A stretch of 64,000 nucleotides of DNA. Origin: CAWFQB01 sp965277875 (GTDB lineage Bacteria; Armatimonadota; Chthonomonadetes; Chthonomonadales; Chthonomonadaceae). The number at the start of each line of letters is the position of its first letter. The stretch's first letter is position 1. This document shows, in pieces, positions 7,563 to 16,692 of the stretch. Location of the stretch: NCBI GenBank assembly GCA_965277875.1, contig CBDIDV010000002.1, forward strand, positions 496,001-560,000. The letters run 5' to 3'. The position numbers and the translations under genes are program-made. The notes beneath the pieces were generated by a model. It ran no database searches. It was not told where the DNA came from and worked only from the letters and a program-made list of their open reading frames with translations.

Positions 7563-8558
7563 CTACTTTTGCCAGAACATCAGATTGCGCTTGACCCAGA
7601 TTTTGGTCAGGGACAGGCCCAGGCTGCCCATAATGCCTACGCGCACCGCTGCGGATGTGACGGGCGAGGACTGCGCCTGAAAATACTTTTGGTAGAATAC
7701 CCACATCGCCTGGTGCATGTTTTTGGTGACGTGGTACGGCACGACATGCCGCCCGCCCTTGCCTTTGAGATGCGTGATGACGCTGGCCGGGTTGTACCAC
7801 ACTTCCCAGCCCATCTTCTTGGCGCGGACACACCATTCGATGTCCTCGCCCCACTGCTTTAGGTCTTCGTCCAATAGTCCGATGTCGTCCAGCACGGCGC
7901 GGCGGGCCATCAGGCAGCAGCCTGATACCGCGTCCACCTGATTGGCCTGGTCTTCGGGCAGATTGCGCAGCAGATACTGTCCCGCCGTGGGGTTGTTGGG
8001 CAATAAACGATCCACATGCAGCATGTAGCACAGCGACGCGGCGGGCGTGGGCATACCGCGCTTGCACTGCGGCTGAAAACTGCCGTCCGCGTTCAGCACC
8101 TTGGGGCCGACGATGCCCGCTTTCGGGTTCTGTTCCAGATAATCCACCATCTGCTTCAGCGAGTCGGGGCGCAGAATGGTGTCGGGATTCAGCCACAGAA
8201 TGTAGCGGCCTGTACTCAGCCGGATGCCCTGATTAGTCGCTTTGAGGAAGCCTACGTTGTCCGTATTTTCCACAAGCTGCACCTCGGGGTACTCCTGCCG
8301 GACGCGTTCGCGCGTGCCGTCCGTGCTGCCGTTGTCCACGAGGAACAGTTCGTGGGTCAGGGACGGATCGCTCAGGCGCAGCGAGTCCAGACAGTCCTTC
8401 AGCACCTTCCAGCAGTTCAGCGAGACCATGCAGATGGAAATATCCACGACCTGGTTTTCTGCCCCGCGTCCTTCATTATGGTGCGTCTGGTCGCGCAGGC
8501 TGCTGCCCGTTTCCTCCCCGCCTGCCGTCCTGCTCAAACCGTCCTGTATGATTGCCAT
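7563..8558 (-). CDS. GT2 family glycosyltransferase (rhamnosyltransferase-like)
   Basis: The protein has 331 residues with a GT-A fold: ISICMVSLN start strand, VDNGSTDG nucleotide-binding segment, LWLNPDT (DXD-like metal site), and the downstream acceptor region VSGCCLMARRAVLDDIG and ED-W motif (WGEDIEWCVRAKKMG). This pattern is typical of WbbL/RfbN-like GT2 enzymes that add deoxyhexoses. It has about 38 extra residues before the catalytic domain. It would act on the undecaprenyl-linked repeat unit at the cytoplasmic face. It sits 41 bp upstream of the epimerase gene, in the same direction. Donor and linkage are not readable. Confidence 0.92.
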   Translation of the reverse strand: MAIIQDGLSRTAGGEETGSSLRDQTHHNEGRGAENQVVDISICMVSLNCWKVLKDCLDSLRLSDPSLTHELFLVDNGSTDGTRERVRQEYPEVQLVENTDNVGFLKATNQGIRLSTGRYILWLNPDTILRPDSLKQMVDYLEQNPKAGIVGPKVLNADGSFQPQCKRGMPTPAASLCYMLHVDRLLPNNPTAGQYLLRNLPEDQANQVDAVSGCCLMARRAVLDDIGLLDEDLKQWGEDIEWCVRAKKMGWEVWYNPASVITHLKGKGGRHVVPYHVTKNMHQAMWVFYQKYFQAQSSPVTSAAVRVGIMGSLGLSLTKIWVKRNLMFWQK

Positions 8559-8728
8559 TGTTGGTATTACCTCGTAAGATTATGCGTACCGGGTTTGCGT
8601 ATCCAGGTGCAGCGCGCTAGGAATGTAACTGACCCGATAGGGATGTAACCGACTCGACATGTGCCTGAAACAGCACGTGAAGTATGACACAGGAATGCAA
8701 GCCGCTTTGCGAAACGGTATAAAATATC

Positions 8729-9847
8729 TCAGGACACAAGTGAGCGATACACGTCCAGCGTCTCGCGGGCGCACCGTTCCCAACTGAACTGCCGGGCGCG
8801 TTCCATGCCGCGCCGTGACAGGTCGGCGGCAAGCGCGTCATCGTCCAGGACGCGCCGCAGTTCGCCGGCAAGAGCAGGCGCGTCATCAAGGCCCACCAGC
8901 AATGCGGCGTCACCCGCCACTTCGGGCATGGACGATATATCGCACGTAATAACAGGTGCGCCGCACTGCATAGCCTCTAAAACAGGCAGTCCGAAACCCT
9001 CATAGCGTGATGGATAAACGAACACGCGGGCCGTATTGTACAGCCCGATCAAGTCGTCTTCCGGCACGTAGCCGAGAAAGCGAACGCGCTCGGCAATGCC
9101 CAGGTTTGTGACCTGGCGGAATATTTCCTCGTACATCCATCCCTTTTTACCTGCGATGACCAGAGGCACGTCCGGGTAATCGGCAGCAAGGCGCGCATAC
9201 GCTTCCAGCAGCAGCGGCACGTTCTTGCGCGGCTCCAGCACCCCCACGTACAAAATGAATTTGTGGGGCGTCAGATTGCAGCGAGCGCACGCCGCCCGCG
9301 CCTGCGCCTCGTCCACGCGCCGAAACGCGCCGCTCGCGGCCAGGGGAATGGAAACGACGCGCTCCGGCGGCAGAGATCTAAAACGCAGCACATCCTGGCG
9401 CGTACTCTCGGATATGGCTATCAGCCTGTCTGCCCGCTCCGCGCTGCGCCGCATCATGCGCTGAAAAAATGATCGCCGCACACGGCTGTGCATAGAGGGG
9501 AACAATACAAAAATCATATCGCAAAAGGTCACGACGGATTTACAACCCGGCTGGAGCGGCATGGTATAGTGAGGAGAATGCAGCACATCGATTTTGTGCC
9601 GGCGGATTTCGCGCGGCAGCGTGGTCTGCTCCCAGGCCAGGCGGCGCAGCGTCGATGTGTGGGGCATGGCAGTGAAATGAAAATTAGGCTGCGCGATGCC
9701 CAGCTCCGCGATATGATCGGGTTTCGCGTACACGTGGTATGTATTCACGCGGTCAATTCCAGCCAGCGCCTGCACCAGATTAAAGATATAGACGCCTGCT
9801 CCTGCCCGGTTGGGCGGGATCGCCGTAGCATCAAAAGCGACGCGCAC
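8729..9847 (-). CDS. GT4 family glycosyltransferase (mannosyltransferase-like)
   Basis: A 372-residue retaining GT-B enzyme. The N-terminal half has the family start RAGAGVYIFNLVQAL. The C-terminal half has the interdomain start FILYVGVLEPRKN, the VIAGKKGW strand, and the donor-site E-x7-E motif (YEGFGLPVLEAM). The start is GTG at 9847 with AAGGA upstream. It is clearly paralogous to the gene at 12366-13511 (shared LEPRKN and IAGKKGW strings), which suggests duplication within the cluster and linkage of similar residues. A 170-bp spacer separates it from the next gene. Confidence 0.94.
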   Translation of the reverse strand: MRVAFDATAIPPNRAGAGVYIFNLVQALAGIDRVNTYHVYAKPDHIAELGIAQPNFHFTAMPHTSTLRRLAWEQTTLPREIRRHKIDVLHSPHYTMPLQPGCKSVVTFCDMIFVLFPSMHSRVRRSFFQRMMRRSAERADRLIAISESTRQDVLRFRSLPPERVVSIPLAASGAFRRVDEAQARAACARCNLTPHKFILYVGVLEPRKNVPLLLEAYARLAADYPDVPLVIAGKKGWMYEEIFRQVTNLGIAERVRFLGYVPEDDLIGLYNTARVFVYPSRYEGFGLPVLEAMQCGAPVITCDISSMPEVAGDAALLVGLDDAPALAGELRRVLDDDALAADLSRRGMERARQFSWERCARETLDVYRSLVS

Positions 9848-9931
9848 TCTAGTGTTCCTTACTGAAATCTTGGCTGCCCCTGTCAGGATGCCTCAGCCTG
9901 CGGCGGTCAAAATTTGTCCGCTCGGAAAGTG

Positions 9932-10816
9932 TCAAAAACCGATGCCAGCGCCGAAAAGAAGATACTTTCCGCGCACAAATCCGAAGTTGCCATTCAGGTT
10001 TACGCTGCCACGCCCCCTGCCGATTTTATGCGTCAGCAGAATGCCCTCGTTCAGCCCAAAGCCGTCGTATTCCAGCCAGGTGCGGAGCGGTCCCCCCACA
10101 TAATAACTTGCCGAGCCAAAACCCTTATTGAAGCGATGCGTTCCCAGGCCGCCCGATAGATACAGCGGGTGATCGCCGCCCGTGGAAACGGGATAGGTAA
10201 AGGCGAAAAAAACCGACTGTGACGAGTAGCGGTCGGTCAGGGTTCCCGTGCCTGAAGAGCCTCCCAGACCCAGCAGATCCTGTACGCCGATACTTGCGCC
10301 CAACCGATTGTTACGTGACGGGATAAAGCTTGCCTGTATGTTGATGGCTGAGTCGAGCGCCGCGCTCTTGAGAAAATCCGTGAAAGTGATATTGATCGGG
10401 CCGAATGTATGTCCGTAAGACACGACCCCCGAACTGTTCAAGCGATTGGTGTCCAGGGAAGGGACGCCGCGAAAGTTAATGCCGCCGACGCCCAGATAAA
10501 TCTGGTCATGTCCCAGGGTATATGCGGTCGGCGTAGAAAATGCGGTGGGGCCGCTCAGGGAGAAGCGTCCCTGAGCGTCGGTTCCGTACCCGCCGCCCGC
10601 CAGCCCGGAGAGATTACGGTATTGCGGAAACTGGTTCTTGCCAAAAAAAGGGTCGGTCGTATAACCGTTTTGCTGTGATCGGGCCGACCGACCCGCTCCC
10701 AGCGCCAGCAGCAGCGCCAGCCCTGTTATGCCGCTTATTCCGTCCGGTCTCCTGCCTGTTTTCAAGCCGCTTTTCAAGCCGCCGCGCACGCGGCAAATCC
10801 GTTTACTCAGCCCCAT
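9932..10816 (-). CDS. Predicted outer-membrane beta-barrel protein of the polysaccharide cluster
   Basis: This 294-residue protein has an N-terminal export signal (basic start, hydrophobic stretch near residues 28-42 ending in ARSQQ). It continues as alternating hydrophobic/polar Gly-rich strands and ends in a terminal phenylalanine (LLFGAGIGF), as in outer-membrane barrels. I recognise no named family. It starts one base inside the stop of the polymerase gene (TAATG overlap), so translation is coupled. A role in translocation or outer-membrane anchoring of the polymer is inferred from context. Confidence 0.7.
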   Translation of the reverse strand: MGLSKRICRVRGGLKSGLKTGRRPDGISGITGLALLLALGAGRSARSQQNGYTTDPFFGKNQFPQYRNLSGLAGGGYGTDAQGRFSLSGPTAFSTPTAYTLGHDQIYLGVGGINFRGVPSLDTNRLNSSGVVSYGHTFGPINITFTDFLKSAALDSAINIQASFIPSRNNRLGASIGVQDLLGLGGSSGTGTLTDRYSSQSVFFAFTYPVSTGGDHPLYLSGGLGTHRFNKGFGSASYYVGGPLRTWLEYDGFGLNEGILLTHKIGRGRGSVNLNGNFGFVRGKYLLFGAGIGF

Positions 10817-12270
10817 TAGTGTGAGAACTCCTGCAGTTGATTATGCTCTGGTGAGGACGCCGCAGGGAGCGCGTCGGCAGCCGCCGAAGAGGAACGTACA
10901 TTCAGGCTGGCTGCCGCCCAGCCGATAGCCAGGATAATGCTCCAGTGGGGAACGGCGAACATCGTCTGCACCAGGAAAAAGGCCACGCCGACGGCGAACA
11001 GCCCGCGCCCGAACTGCCATTCCGGCGCGCGCTCGAACGAAACTTCGCTTCGCGACAAGCGCCGCAGCGCCCGCCCGCAATAGTACACCTGCGCCGCCCA
11101 TAATCCCGCCGCAATCAGGCCGCCGTTAGAAATCTCCAGCAGCAATCCCAGCGTCGGCAGCCCGTCCAAGCCGTTTTGACCATATATCTCCGTGAAGATG
11201 CCGGGCGGGATATAGTTGGAGGCCGGCAGCATCACCATGCCCGGCCCCGTGCCGCTCATGGCGTACTGCGGATTGCTGATCAAAAACATCAGCGCGCTCG
11301 CATCGAAACTGTCGAATTTCCAGGCGATCATCTCCGCGAGGTTTTGCGGCACCACGCCCTGCAATCGGTCGGCTGAGATCAGGCGCTGCTGTATCTCTTT
11401 CGTTGCCGTTTCGAACCGGGCCGGCAAAACAACTGCCAGCATAAATACGATCAGGGGAACCGACAGCAGCATGCCGACCAGCATACGCCGCATTCGCCCG
11501 GTGAGGAATCCCCAGACCACCGGAATGCCGATGATCAACACGATAAACGCGCTTGATGAATAGGATACCAGAAGACCGAGCAAATTTATCAGGATCAGGG
11601 CTGCCCGCTTGGGAACGCTCATGCGTGGATACAGCGCGAGGATCATCAGGCTGTACGCGCAGGCCAGGCCCAGTACACGCGGCTCGAAAGACAGCCCGCG
11701 CGACCGGGAAAGCTGGATGCCGTTCAAATCGCGCAGGCCGGTGATCCAGAAGTAGGGATCAAAGCCCGGCAGGCCGAGGTTGATAACGCCCACCAGCGCA
11801 GAGAGGGTCGAGCCGATTACCATCGCCATTGCCAGATACAGCAGGTTTCCCGGCTTGCGGCACTGCTGCGCCACAAACAGGCAGAGCGACGCATCCGCGA
11901 GCAGCCGTATAGGATAGACAATGGCGCGGCCATGTGGGGTTGTGCTGAAGACGCGCGTTCCCGAAGCGTCCTGCCAGGGCATGATGTAGCCGAATACCAG
12001 CCCTAATAGCACAAGATACGCGAAACTGACTGCCCACGCCGCGACCGGCTTCAGGCGCAGCCACGAGCGCGCCTGCGCCAGTGCCTGCGGCATGTACAGC
12101 AGTCCGACAACGCGCCCCGCCGGAAGGTTGGTAATCATCTGGGTATCGAACAGATGGATGGCGAGTGTGATGCCGACCCAGCCCAGTACAAGGCGTGGCG
12201 ACCTGAGCCAGAAGAAGATCAGCGGCACAGCGAGCGCAATAGCAAAAAGGGCGACCTGCCTTAAATCCAT
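10816..12270 (-). CDS. Multi-spanning membrane protein, probable Wzy-type polysaccharide polymerase
   Basis: A 484-residue protein made mostly of hydrophobic segments with one longer periplasmic stretch (about residues 285-360, ARFETATKEIQQRLISADR onward), the organisation of Wzy/O-antigen ligase-type proteins. The sequence is too diverged for me to point to a catalytic motif. Position between GT4 genes in a cluster that also has a flippase, chain-length protein and export protein makes it the best candidate polymerase of the Wzx/Wzy pathway. It overlaps the downstream outer-membrane protein gene by one base. About 95 bp separate it from the preceding GT4. Confidence 0.75.
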   Translation of the reverse strand: MDLRQVALFAIALAVPLIFFWLRSPRLVLGWVGITLAIHLFDTQMITNLPAGRVVGLLYMPQALAQARSWLRLKPVAAWAVSFAYLVLLGLVFGYIMPWQDASGTRVFSTTPHGRAIVYPIRLLADASLCLFVAQQCRKPGNLLYLAMAMVIGSTLSALVGVINLGLPGFDPYFWITGLRDLNGIQLSRSRGLSFEPRVLGLACAYSLMILALYPRMSVPKRAALILINLLGLLVSYSSSAFIVLIIGIPVVWGFLTGRMRRMLVGMLLSVPLIVFMLAVVLPARFETATKEIQQRLISADRLQGVVPQNLAEMIAWKFDSFDASALMFLISNPQYAMSGTGPGMVMLPASNYIPPGIFTEIYGQNGLDGLPTLGLLLEISNGGLIAAGLWAAQVYYCGRALRRLSRSEVSFERAPEWQFGRGLFAVGVAFFLVQTMFAVPHWSIILAIGWAAASLNVRSSSAAADALPAASSPEHNQLQEFSH

Positions 12271-12365
12271 AAGAATGTTGTCTTCACTAGGTTGTCTTCA
12301 CTCGCGCTTCATCCCTCGCAAGCCGTTTATCCGCTTTATCCTCTGCAATCAACGGTCACTGCCGC

Positions 12366-13511
12366 CTATTGTACCACCTTCTGATACACTTCCCTCGTCA
12401 TGGCGGCGGTTTTATCCCACGAAAAGCATTGCGCCCTCGCCCTCGCCCTGCCTTTCAAGTCGGCCTGGAGTTGCGGGTTGGTAAGTACGCGCGTTATCAG
12501 GCCCGCGCAGCCTTCTACATCGCCGGGCGCTGCCAGCAGCGCCGCATCCCCGGCGACTTCGGGCAGCGAGGAGACATTCGTGGTGATCGTTGCCGCGCCG
12601 CACGACATCGCTTCCAGCACGGGCAGGCCGAAGCCCTCGAACAGGGACGGATACACGAAAACCGCCGCGCCGCTGTACAGCGCGGGAAGGTCTTCATCCG
12701 GCACGAAGCCGGTAAAAATTACCCTGTTCGCCAGCCCCAGCTGCTGGACGCGATTGAAAATCTCTTGGTACAGCCAGCCTTTCTTGCCCGCGATCACCAG
12801 CTTGACCTCGCTGCCCGCGCAGGCTGCAAGCCGCGCATGATCCAGGGAAGCGTATGCTTCGATCAGCATAGTCACATTTTTGCGCGGCTCAAGGGTTCCG
12901 ACATATAAAATGAACGGCGCATCAATGCCGTAACGCGCAAGGACAGCCGGGTCGTCGGTCGGCTGAAACGAACTCGCCGCCGCGAGGGGAACGGGGAAAA
13001 TTCGGTTTCGGGAGATACCCGCGAGCCGAACCAAGTCATCCGCGGTGCATTCGGCATCTGTAATAAAGGCGTCCGCGTCGCGCGCCGCGCGTTTCAGCCC
13101 TGATTCCGTCGCCATGCGATTGCGCCGCGTGTGATGCTGGGGAAACAGGGCGAACGACACATCATGCACGGTCACGACCAGGCGCTTGCCAACGCGGGGC
13201 GGAACCAGCAGGACGGGCGTGTGGATAACGTCTGCATGGCGCAGAACCGCGCCGGCAGCCCCCGGCCGGTTCAGCCAGTGCCAGAGCAGATACTGTGCCG
13301 GGCGCGGCACAAGGGCCGACTGGCAGCTTCGCGCCAGGGGGAGAGGGCCGGGCAGCGTGGCTGCGGCGATTTCTTGGGGCGAAAAAAGCGAGAACAGTTC
13401 TAATGATATGTCTGTTCGGGTCAGCAGCCGCCGCGCCAGCTCATACGTGTAACGCGAGATGCCCCCCTGTATCCGCATGTACAAAGGGTCGGTAAACAAG
13501 GCAACGTTCAT
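12366..13511 (-). CDS. GT4 family glycosyltransferase
   Basis: The protein has 381 residues and a GT-B fold. The N-terminal acceptor domain carries QGGISRYTYELARRL, and the C-terminal donor domain has FILYVGTLEPRKN, VIAGKKGW and the E-x7-E motif FEGFGLPVLEAM. It resembles mannosyltransferases of exopolysaccharide clusters and is paralogous to 8729-9847. The start at 13511 is an ATG. It lies 20 bp downstream of the GT2 gene at 13532 and acts in the cytoplasm on the lipid-linked repeat unit. Donor sugar is unknown. Confidence 0.94.
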   Translation of the reverse strand: MNVALFTDPLYMRIQGGISRYTYELARRLLTRTDISLELFSLFSPQEIAAATLPGPLPLARSCQSALVPRPAQYLLWHWLNRPGAAGAVLRHADVIHTPVLLVPPRVGKRLVVTVHDVSFALFPQHHTRRNRMATESGLKRAARDADAFITDAECTADDLVRLAGISRNRIFPVPLAAASSFQPTDDPAVLARYGIDAPFILYVGTLEPRKNVTMLIEAYASLDHARLAACAGSEVKLVIAGKKGWLYQEIFNRVQQLGLANRVIFTGFVPDEDLPALYSGAAVFVYPSLFEGFGLPVLEAMSCGAATITTNVSSLPEVAGDAALLAAPGDVEGCAGLITRVLTNPQLQADLKGRARARAQCFSWDKTAAMTREVYQKVVQ

Positions 13512-13531
13512 GAATCATCCCGTTACGTTCG

Positions 13532-14548
13532 TCAGAAAGACTTTGCGGGTATATCCCGTTTGGGTTCGCGCTGCAAGGGTTTTGCGGCGAGCGGCGGCAG
13601 GGCGCACGGGTTGCCGCGCTTGCGCGCCTGCGTCATCCAGGCGAAGCGGCCCATCGCCGTCAGCAGTGTCCATTTGGAAAAGCCGGGACGCAGTGCGCTG
13701 CGCCAGTACAGCCGGGCGGCGTCCGGGCGCTTTTCTTTCCAGCGCAGGCGAGCGGCAGTGTACGCGGCAAAGCCGGCGATCTGCTCGAACACCTGCCGTT
13801 CCAGGCCGCATTGCCGCAAAAGCGCCTGCCACTGATCGGCAAGGCTATAAAACTCCTCGGAGATCTCCCCGTCGAGCATAACGGACTGCCCCTCTTGGTC
13901 CGCATGTACCATCACCTCACAGCCGACGTGATCCGACACAATCACGTCGCCATGTCCAAACAGGCGGAGCCAATACTCTATGTCGCCCACCAGCCGATAT
14001 TTATCTGTAAACTCGCCAGTTTGCCGCGTGGCGGAATGGCGCAGCAGAATGCCGGACGGATAATTGAGCGGGTTGCTGTTGTAGTGCGCGATCATCCACA
14101 GCACATTACCGATCATTTGCTCGCCCGCATACACGCCGGGCGGAAACTCCTGCGCGAAAACGCGCTGCAGGCGGCCTTCCGCGTCCACTTCCCGCCCTCG
14201 CGTGGACAGCAGGACAGCGTGGGGATGCTGCTCCATGAGTTCGATCTCGCCCGCGATGCAGCCGGGCAGCAGGCGGTCGTCGGAGCAGAGAATACAAATA
14301 TAGTCGCCCTGCGCCAGTTCCAGGCAGCGGTTGAGGTTGCCAAACAGCCCCACATTGGTGTCGTTGCGGACGAGGCGCAGGCGCGGGTCATGGTAGCTTT
14401 GCAACGTGTCCCAGGTTCCATCCGTTGAGGCGTTGTCAATGACCAGGATTTCCAGGTCGGCCATATCTTGGGCAAGAGCCGACTCGATGGCCGCGCGCAC
14501 AAGCTGCGCGCGGTTGTAAACGGGGATTGCAATGGTACAAATGGGCAT
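13532..14548 (-). CDS. GT2 family glycosyltransferase, first of a mosaic pair
   Basis: This 338-residue GT-A enzyme has CTIAIPVYNRAQLVRAAIES at the start, then VIDNASTDGTWD and the metal site CSDDRLLPG (about residues 86-94). Its first 269 coding bases (14280-14548) are identical to those of the neighbouring gene at 14565-15539, while the rest of the two proteins is only distantly similar. Identity stops just before the start codon on the upstream side. No strong ribosome site is visible. It likely adds one sugar of the repeat unit, and the differing C-terminal half should set acceptor or linkage specificity. Confidence 0.92.
   Translation of the reverse strand: MPICTIAIPVYNRAQLVRAAIESALAQDMADLEILVIDNASTDGTWDTLQSYHDPRLRLVRNDTNVGLFGNLNRCLELAQGDYICILCSDDRLLPGCIAGEIELMEQHPHAVLLSTRGREVDAEGRLQRVFAQEFPPGVYAGEQMIGNVLWMIAHYNSNPLNYPSGILLRHSATRQTGEFTDKYRLVGDIEYWLRLFGHGDVIVSDHVGCEVMVHADQEGQSVMLDGEISEEFYSLADQWQALLRQCGLERQVFEQIAGFAAYTAARLRWKEKRPDAARLYWRSALRPGFSKWTLLTAMGRFAWMTQARKRGNPCALPPLAAKPLQREPKRDIPAKSF
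14280..14548 (-). repeat. 269-bp direct repeat, copy 1 (5' end of GT2 gene)
   Basis: Bases 14280-14548 match 15271-15539 without a difference that I can find (offset 991). The block starts at the ATG on one side and fades after the DDRLLPG codons on the other. It encodes the donor-binding N-terminal 89 residues of the glycosyltransferase. Confidence 0.93.
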
Positions 14549-14564
14549 AGACGAATTTACGTGG

Positions 14565-15539
14565 CTAAAGTGCCTGATAGGGTTGAATGGGCAGTATCAG
14601 GGTGTTGTGTCGCCGCAACGGAATTTGTATGCGCGCGAAGCGCATCAGGGCCGCAACCCACGTCCACGGGTAAAGATGCCCTCGTTGTGCGGCCTGCCAG
14701 TATGCCTGAGCCGCAGCGAATTGTTTTTTACGCCAGCAGAACTGTGCATAATACAAAGAGAAAACGGAACATTGTTGGATTAATCGGCGGGACTCACGAC
14801 GTGAGGAAATAAAAGGTTGCCATTTATCTATTATCGTGAACCATTCTTCTGTATGCTGGCCCGCAGCAAACCGCTGAGAGGTAATTGCGGCGGTGTGCTG
14901 CATCACTTCGCAGCCTTCATCACTCAAAATAGCCATATCCCCATGCTGAAGTATCCTCAAGTAATAATCCATGTCGCCAAGCTGTTTCATATTCACATCA
15001 AACCAGCCCGCTTTGCTGACAGCTTCACGCTTGATTAGCACACCGGAAGGATAATTAAAAATAGTGCTGCCATAATTCACCAAAATCCACAGCGCTCCCT
15101 TCACCATCTCGTTGCTATTGTAGATGCCGGGCGGCAGTAAATCGCCCATTGAACGAATCCTGTTGCTGTTTTCATCTATGAACCATCCGCGCGTGGACAC
15201 GAGCGACAGATTTGGATGCCGTTGAAACATCTCGATCTCGCGGGCGATACTGCCGGGCAGTAAGCGGTCATCGGAGCAGAGAATACAAATATAGTCGCCC
15301 TGCGCCAGTTCCAGGCAGCGGTTGAGGTTGCCAAACAGCCCCACATTGGTGTCGTTGCGGACGAGGCGCAGGCGCGGGTCATGGTAGCTTTGCAACGTGT
15401 CCCAGGTTCCATCCGTTGAGGCGTTGTCAATGACCAGGATTTCCAGGTCGGCCATATCTTGGGCAAGAGCCGACTCGATGGCCGCGCGCACAAGCTGCGC
15501 GCGGTTGTAAACGGGGATTGCAATGGTACAAATGGGCAT
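14565..15539 (-). CDS. GT2 family glycosyltransferase, second of a mosaic pair
   Basis: The protein has 324 residues from the ATG at 15539. An upstream extension to 15611 is open but lacks family resemblance, and the paralogue also starts with MPICTIAIPVYN. The GT-A donor half is identical to the neighbour at 13532-14548 for the first 89 residues. After that the sequence diverges and is visibly more AT-rich, with YPSGVLIKREAVSKAGWFD as the acceptor-side motif. It sits 16 bp upstream of its partner in the same direction. Gene conversion or exchange of catalytic halves is the simplest reading. Confidence 0.92.
   Translation of the reverse strand: MPICTIAIPVYNRAQLVRAAIESALAQDMADLEILVIDNASTDGTWDTLQSYHDPRLRLVRNDTNVGLFGNLNRCLELAQGDYICILCSDDRLLPGSIAREIEMFQRHPNLSLVSTRGWFIDENSNRIRSMGDLLPPGIYNSNEMVKGALWILVNYGSTIFNYPSGVLIKREAVSKAGWFDVNMKQLGDMDYYLRILQHGDMAILSDEGCEVMQHTAAITSQRFAAGQHTEEWFTIIDKWQPFISSRRESRRLIQQCSVFSLYYAQFCWRKKQFAAAQAYWQAAQRGHLYPWTWVAALMRFARIQIPLRRHNTLILPIQPYQAL
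15271..15539 (-). repeat. 269-bp direct repeat, copy 2 (5' end of GT2 gene)
   Basis: This is the identical partner of 14280-14548. The sequences directly upstream of the two start codons are unrelated, so the copied block begins precisely at the coding start. Confidence 0.93.
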
Positions 15540-15619
15540 CAAATGTCTTTCGTTACAGCGTACAATAAAACATTCATACTGAAATGAATGTTTTGGTCGT
15601 AGTGGAATCATGTGATGCG

Positions 15620-16669
15620 TCAGGCAGGCGCTTTGCCAAGTTTTACTATGCGCTTGAAACGCGAGTAGATCGCTTGGCCTGGAATGAGCAACGGGCGCGG
15701 CGTCAGCATTACGGGAATGAGCTTGAACAACAAAAATGGATCCATTCCATATACAGCCAACAGGCGACGAACACCATCAAGATAACGAGGCTTGATGCTG
15801 CCAAATCCGCCTGGTCTCTTGAATCGGAAGTAGATCATATTAAACAGGTAGACGCGCAGATGTTCCTGCATCATACTATTTATAGTATCCCTGTCGAAAT
15901 CCTGACGCTTCTGCGCGTAGTTCAGCAGCGCGGCGTAGTTGGTCACAAATGCCTTGAAGAAGCTATAGCCTGCCGAATTGTTGTCCCGAATGCCTAGGTA
16001 AGGTTGCGCGGTAATCAGCAAACCGCCATCCTGCGCCAGCACATCCACAAAGTAGTAAGACTGTACAATAAAACTGCCCAACCACGTCGTGTAATTCTCA
16101 GGTGTGACGAGGTCACGGCGAAAAGCGAATATGGACAGAAATGTTATCAGTGTGCCGACGCGTTGAAGTTTCGCGTTTTTGTCACTAAGTACAGTATCTT
16201 CAGGCACGGCAAAGAAAGGTTCAGACGCTATAGTGATGTCATGCTCGAAAGGGCGTATATTCAGGCAGAATGCGTTTACTGTGGGATGCGCGGCAATCAA
16301 CGTCAGCAGTTTTTCCAGTGCGCCCGGCAACAGCAGATCATCGTCTGCCAGCAGATAAAAAAACTCGCCCCTCGCAAGCTGGAGCAACGTTTGAATGTTG
16401 CCGTCCGAGCCTGTGTTTTTCGTTTGCCTGAAATAGCGTATGGCAACGCGCGAGTGCAGAGCGATTATGTCCTCGACCGTTTGCTTCGTAGCATCGGGAG
16501 AGGCGTTATCCGCTACGATTATTTCCACTTGGGCGGCAACGGTGGGCGTCACTTGTTCCAGCAGAGTTTCTAGCGCGACGCGCAACAGGCCGCAACGATT
16601 GTAGGTCGGGAGGCAAAGGGAAAGTGTCGGTTGTGGAGGAGATAATGCTGCCATAGGATGTGCCTGCAT
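15620..16669 (-). CDS. GT2 family glycosyltransferase
   Basis: This 349-residue GT-A enzyme starts at the ATG at 16669, with GAAGG upstream. Motifs are LSLCLPTYNR, VADNASPDAT and LLADDDLLLPGA (metal-binding DDD). The C-terminal third, rich in aromatic and basic residues (FRFKRPGGFGS, LLFKLIPVMLTP), could touch the membrane. It belongs to the same operon as the flippase gene just upstream and the mosaic GT2 pair downstream. Donor and acceptor are unknown. Confidence 0.9.
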   Translation of the reverse strand: MQAHPMAALSPPQPTLSLCLPTYNRCGLLRVALETLLEQVTPTVAAQVEIIVADNASPDATKQTVEDIIALHSRVAIRYFRQTKNTGSDGNIQTLLQLARGEFFYLLADDDLLLPGALEKLLTLIAAHPTVNAFCLNIRPFEHDITIASEPFFAVPEDTVLSDKNAKLQRVGTLITFLSIFAFRRDLVTPENYTTWLGSFIVQSYYFVDVLAQDGGLLITAQPYLGIRDNNSAGYSFFKAFVTNYAALLNYAQKRQDFDRDTINSMMQEHLRVYLFNMIYFRFKRPGGFGSIKPRYLDGVRRLLAVYGMDPFLLFKLIPVMLTPRPLLIPGQAIYSRFKRIVKLGKAPA

Positions 16670-16692
16670 ACAATTCAAACCTTCTCCATCGG

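Noticed and set aside
14280..15539. Simple tandem gene duplication of the two GT2 genes
   Set aside because: Only the first 269 bases are identical and the rest is strongly diverged, so a whole-gene recent duplication does not fit.
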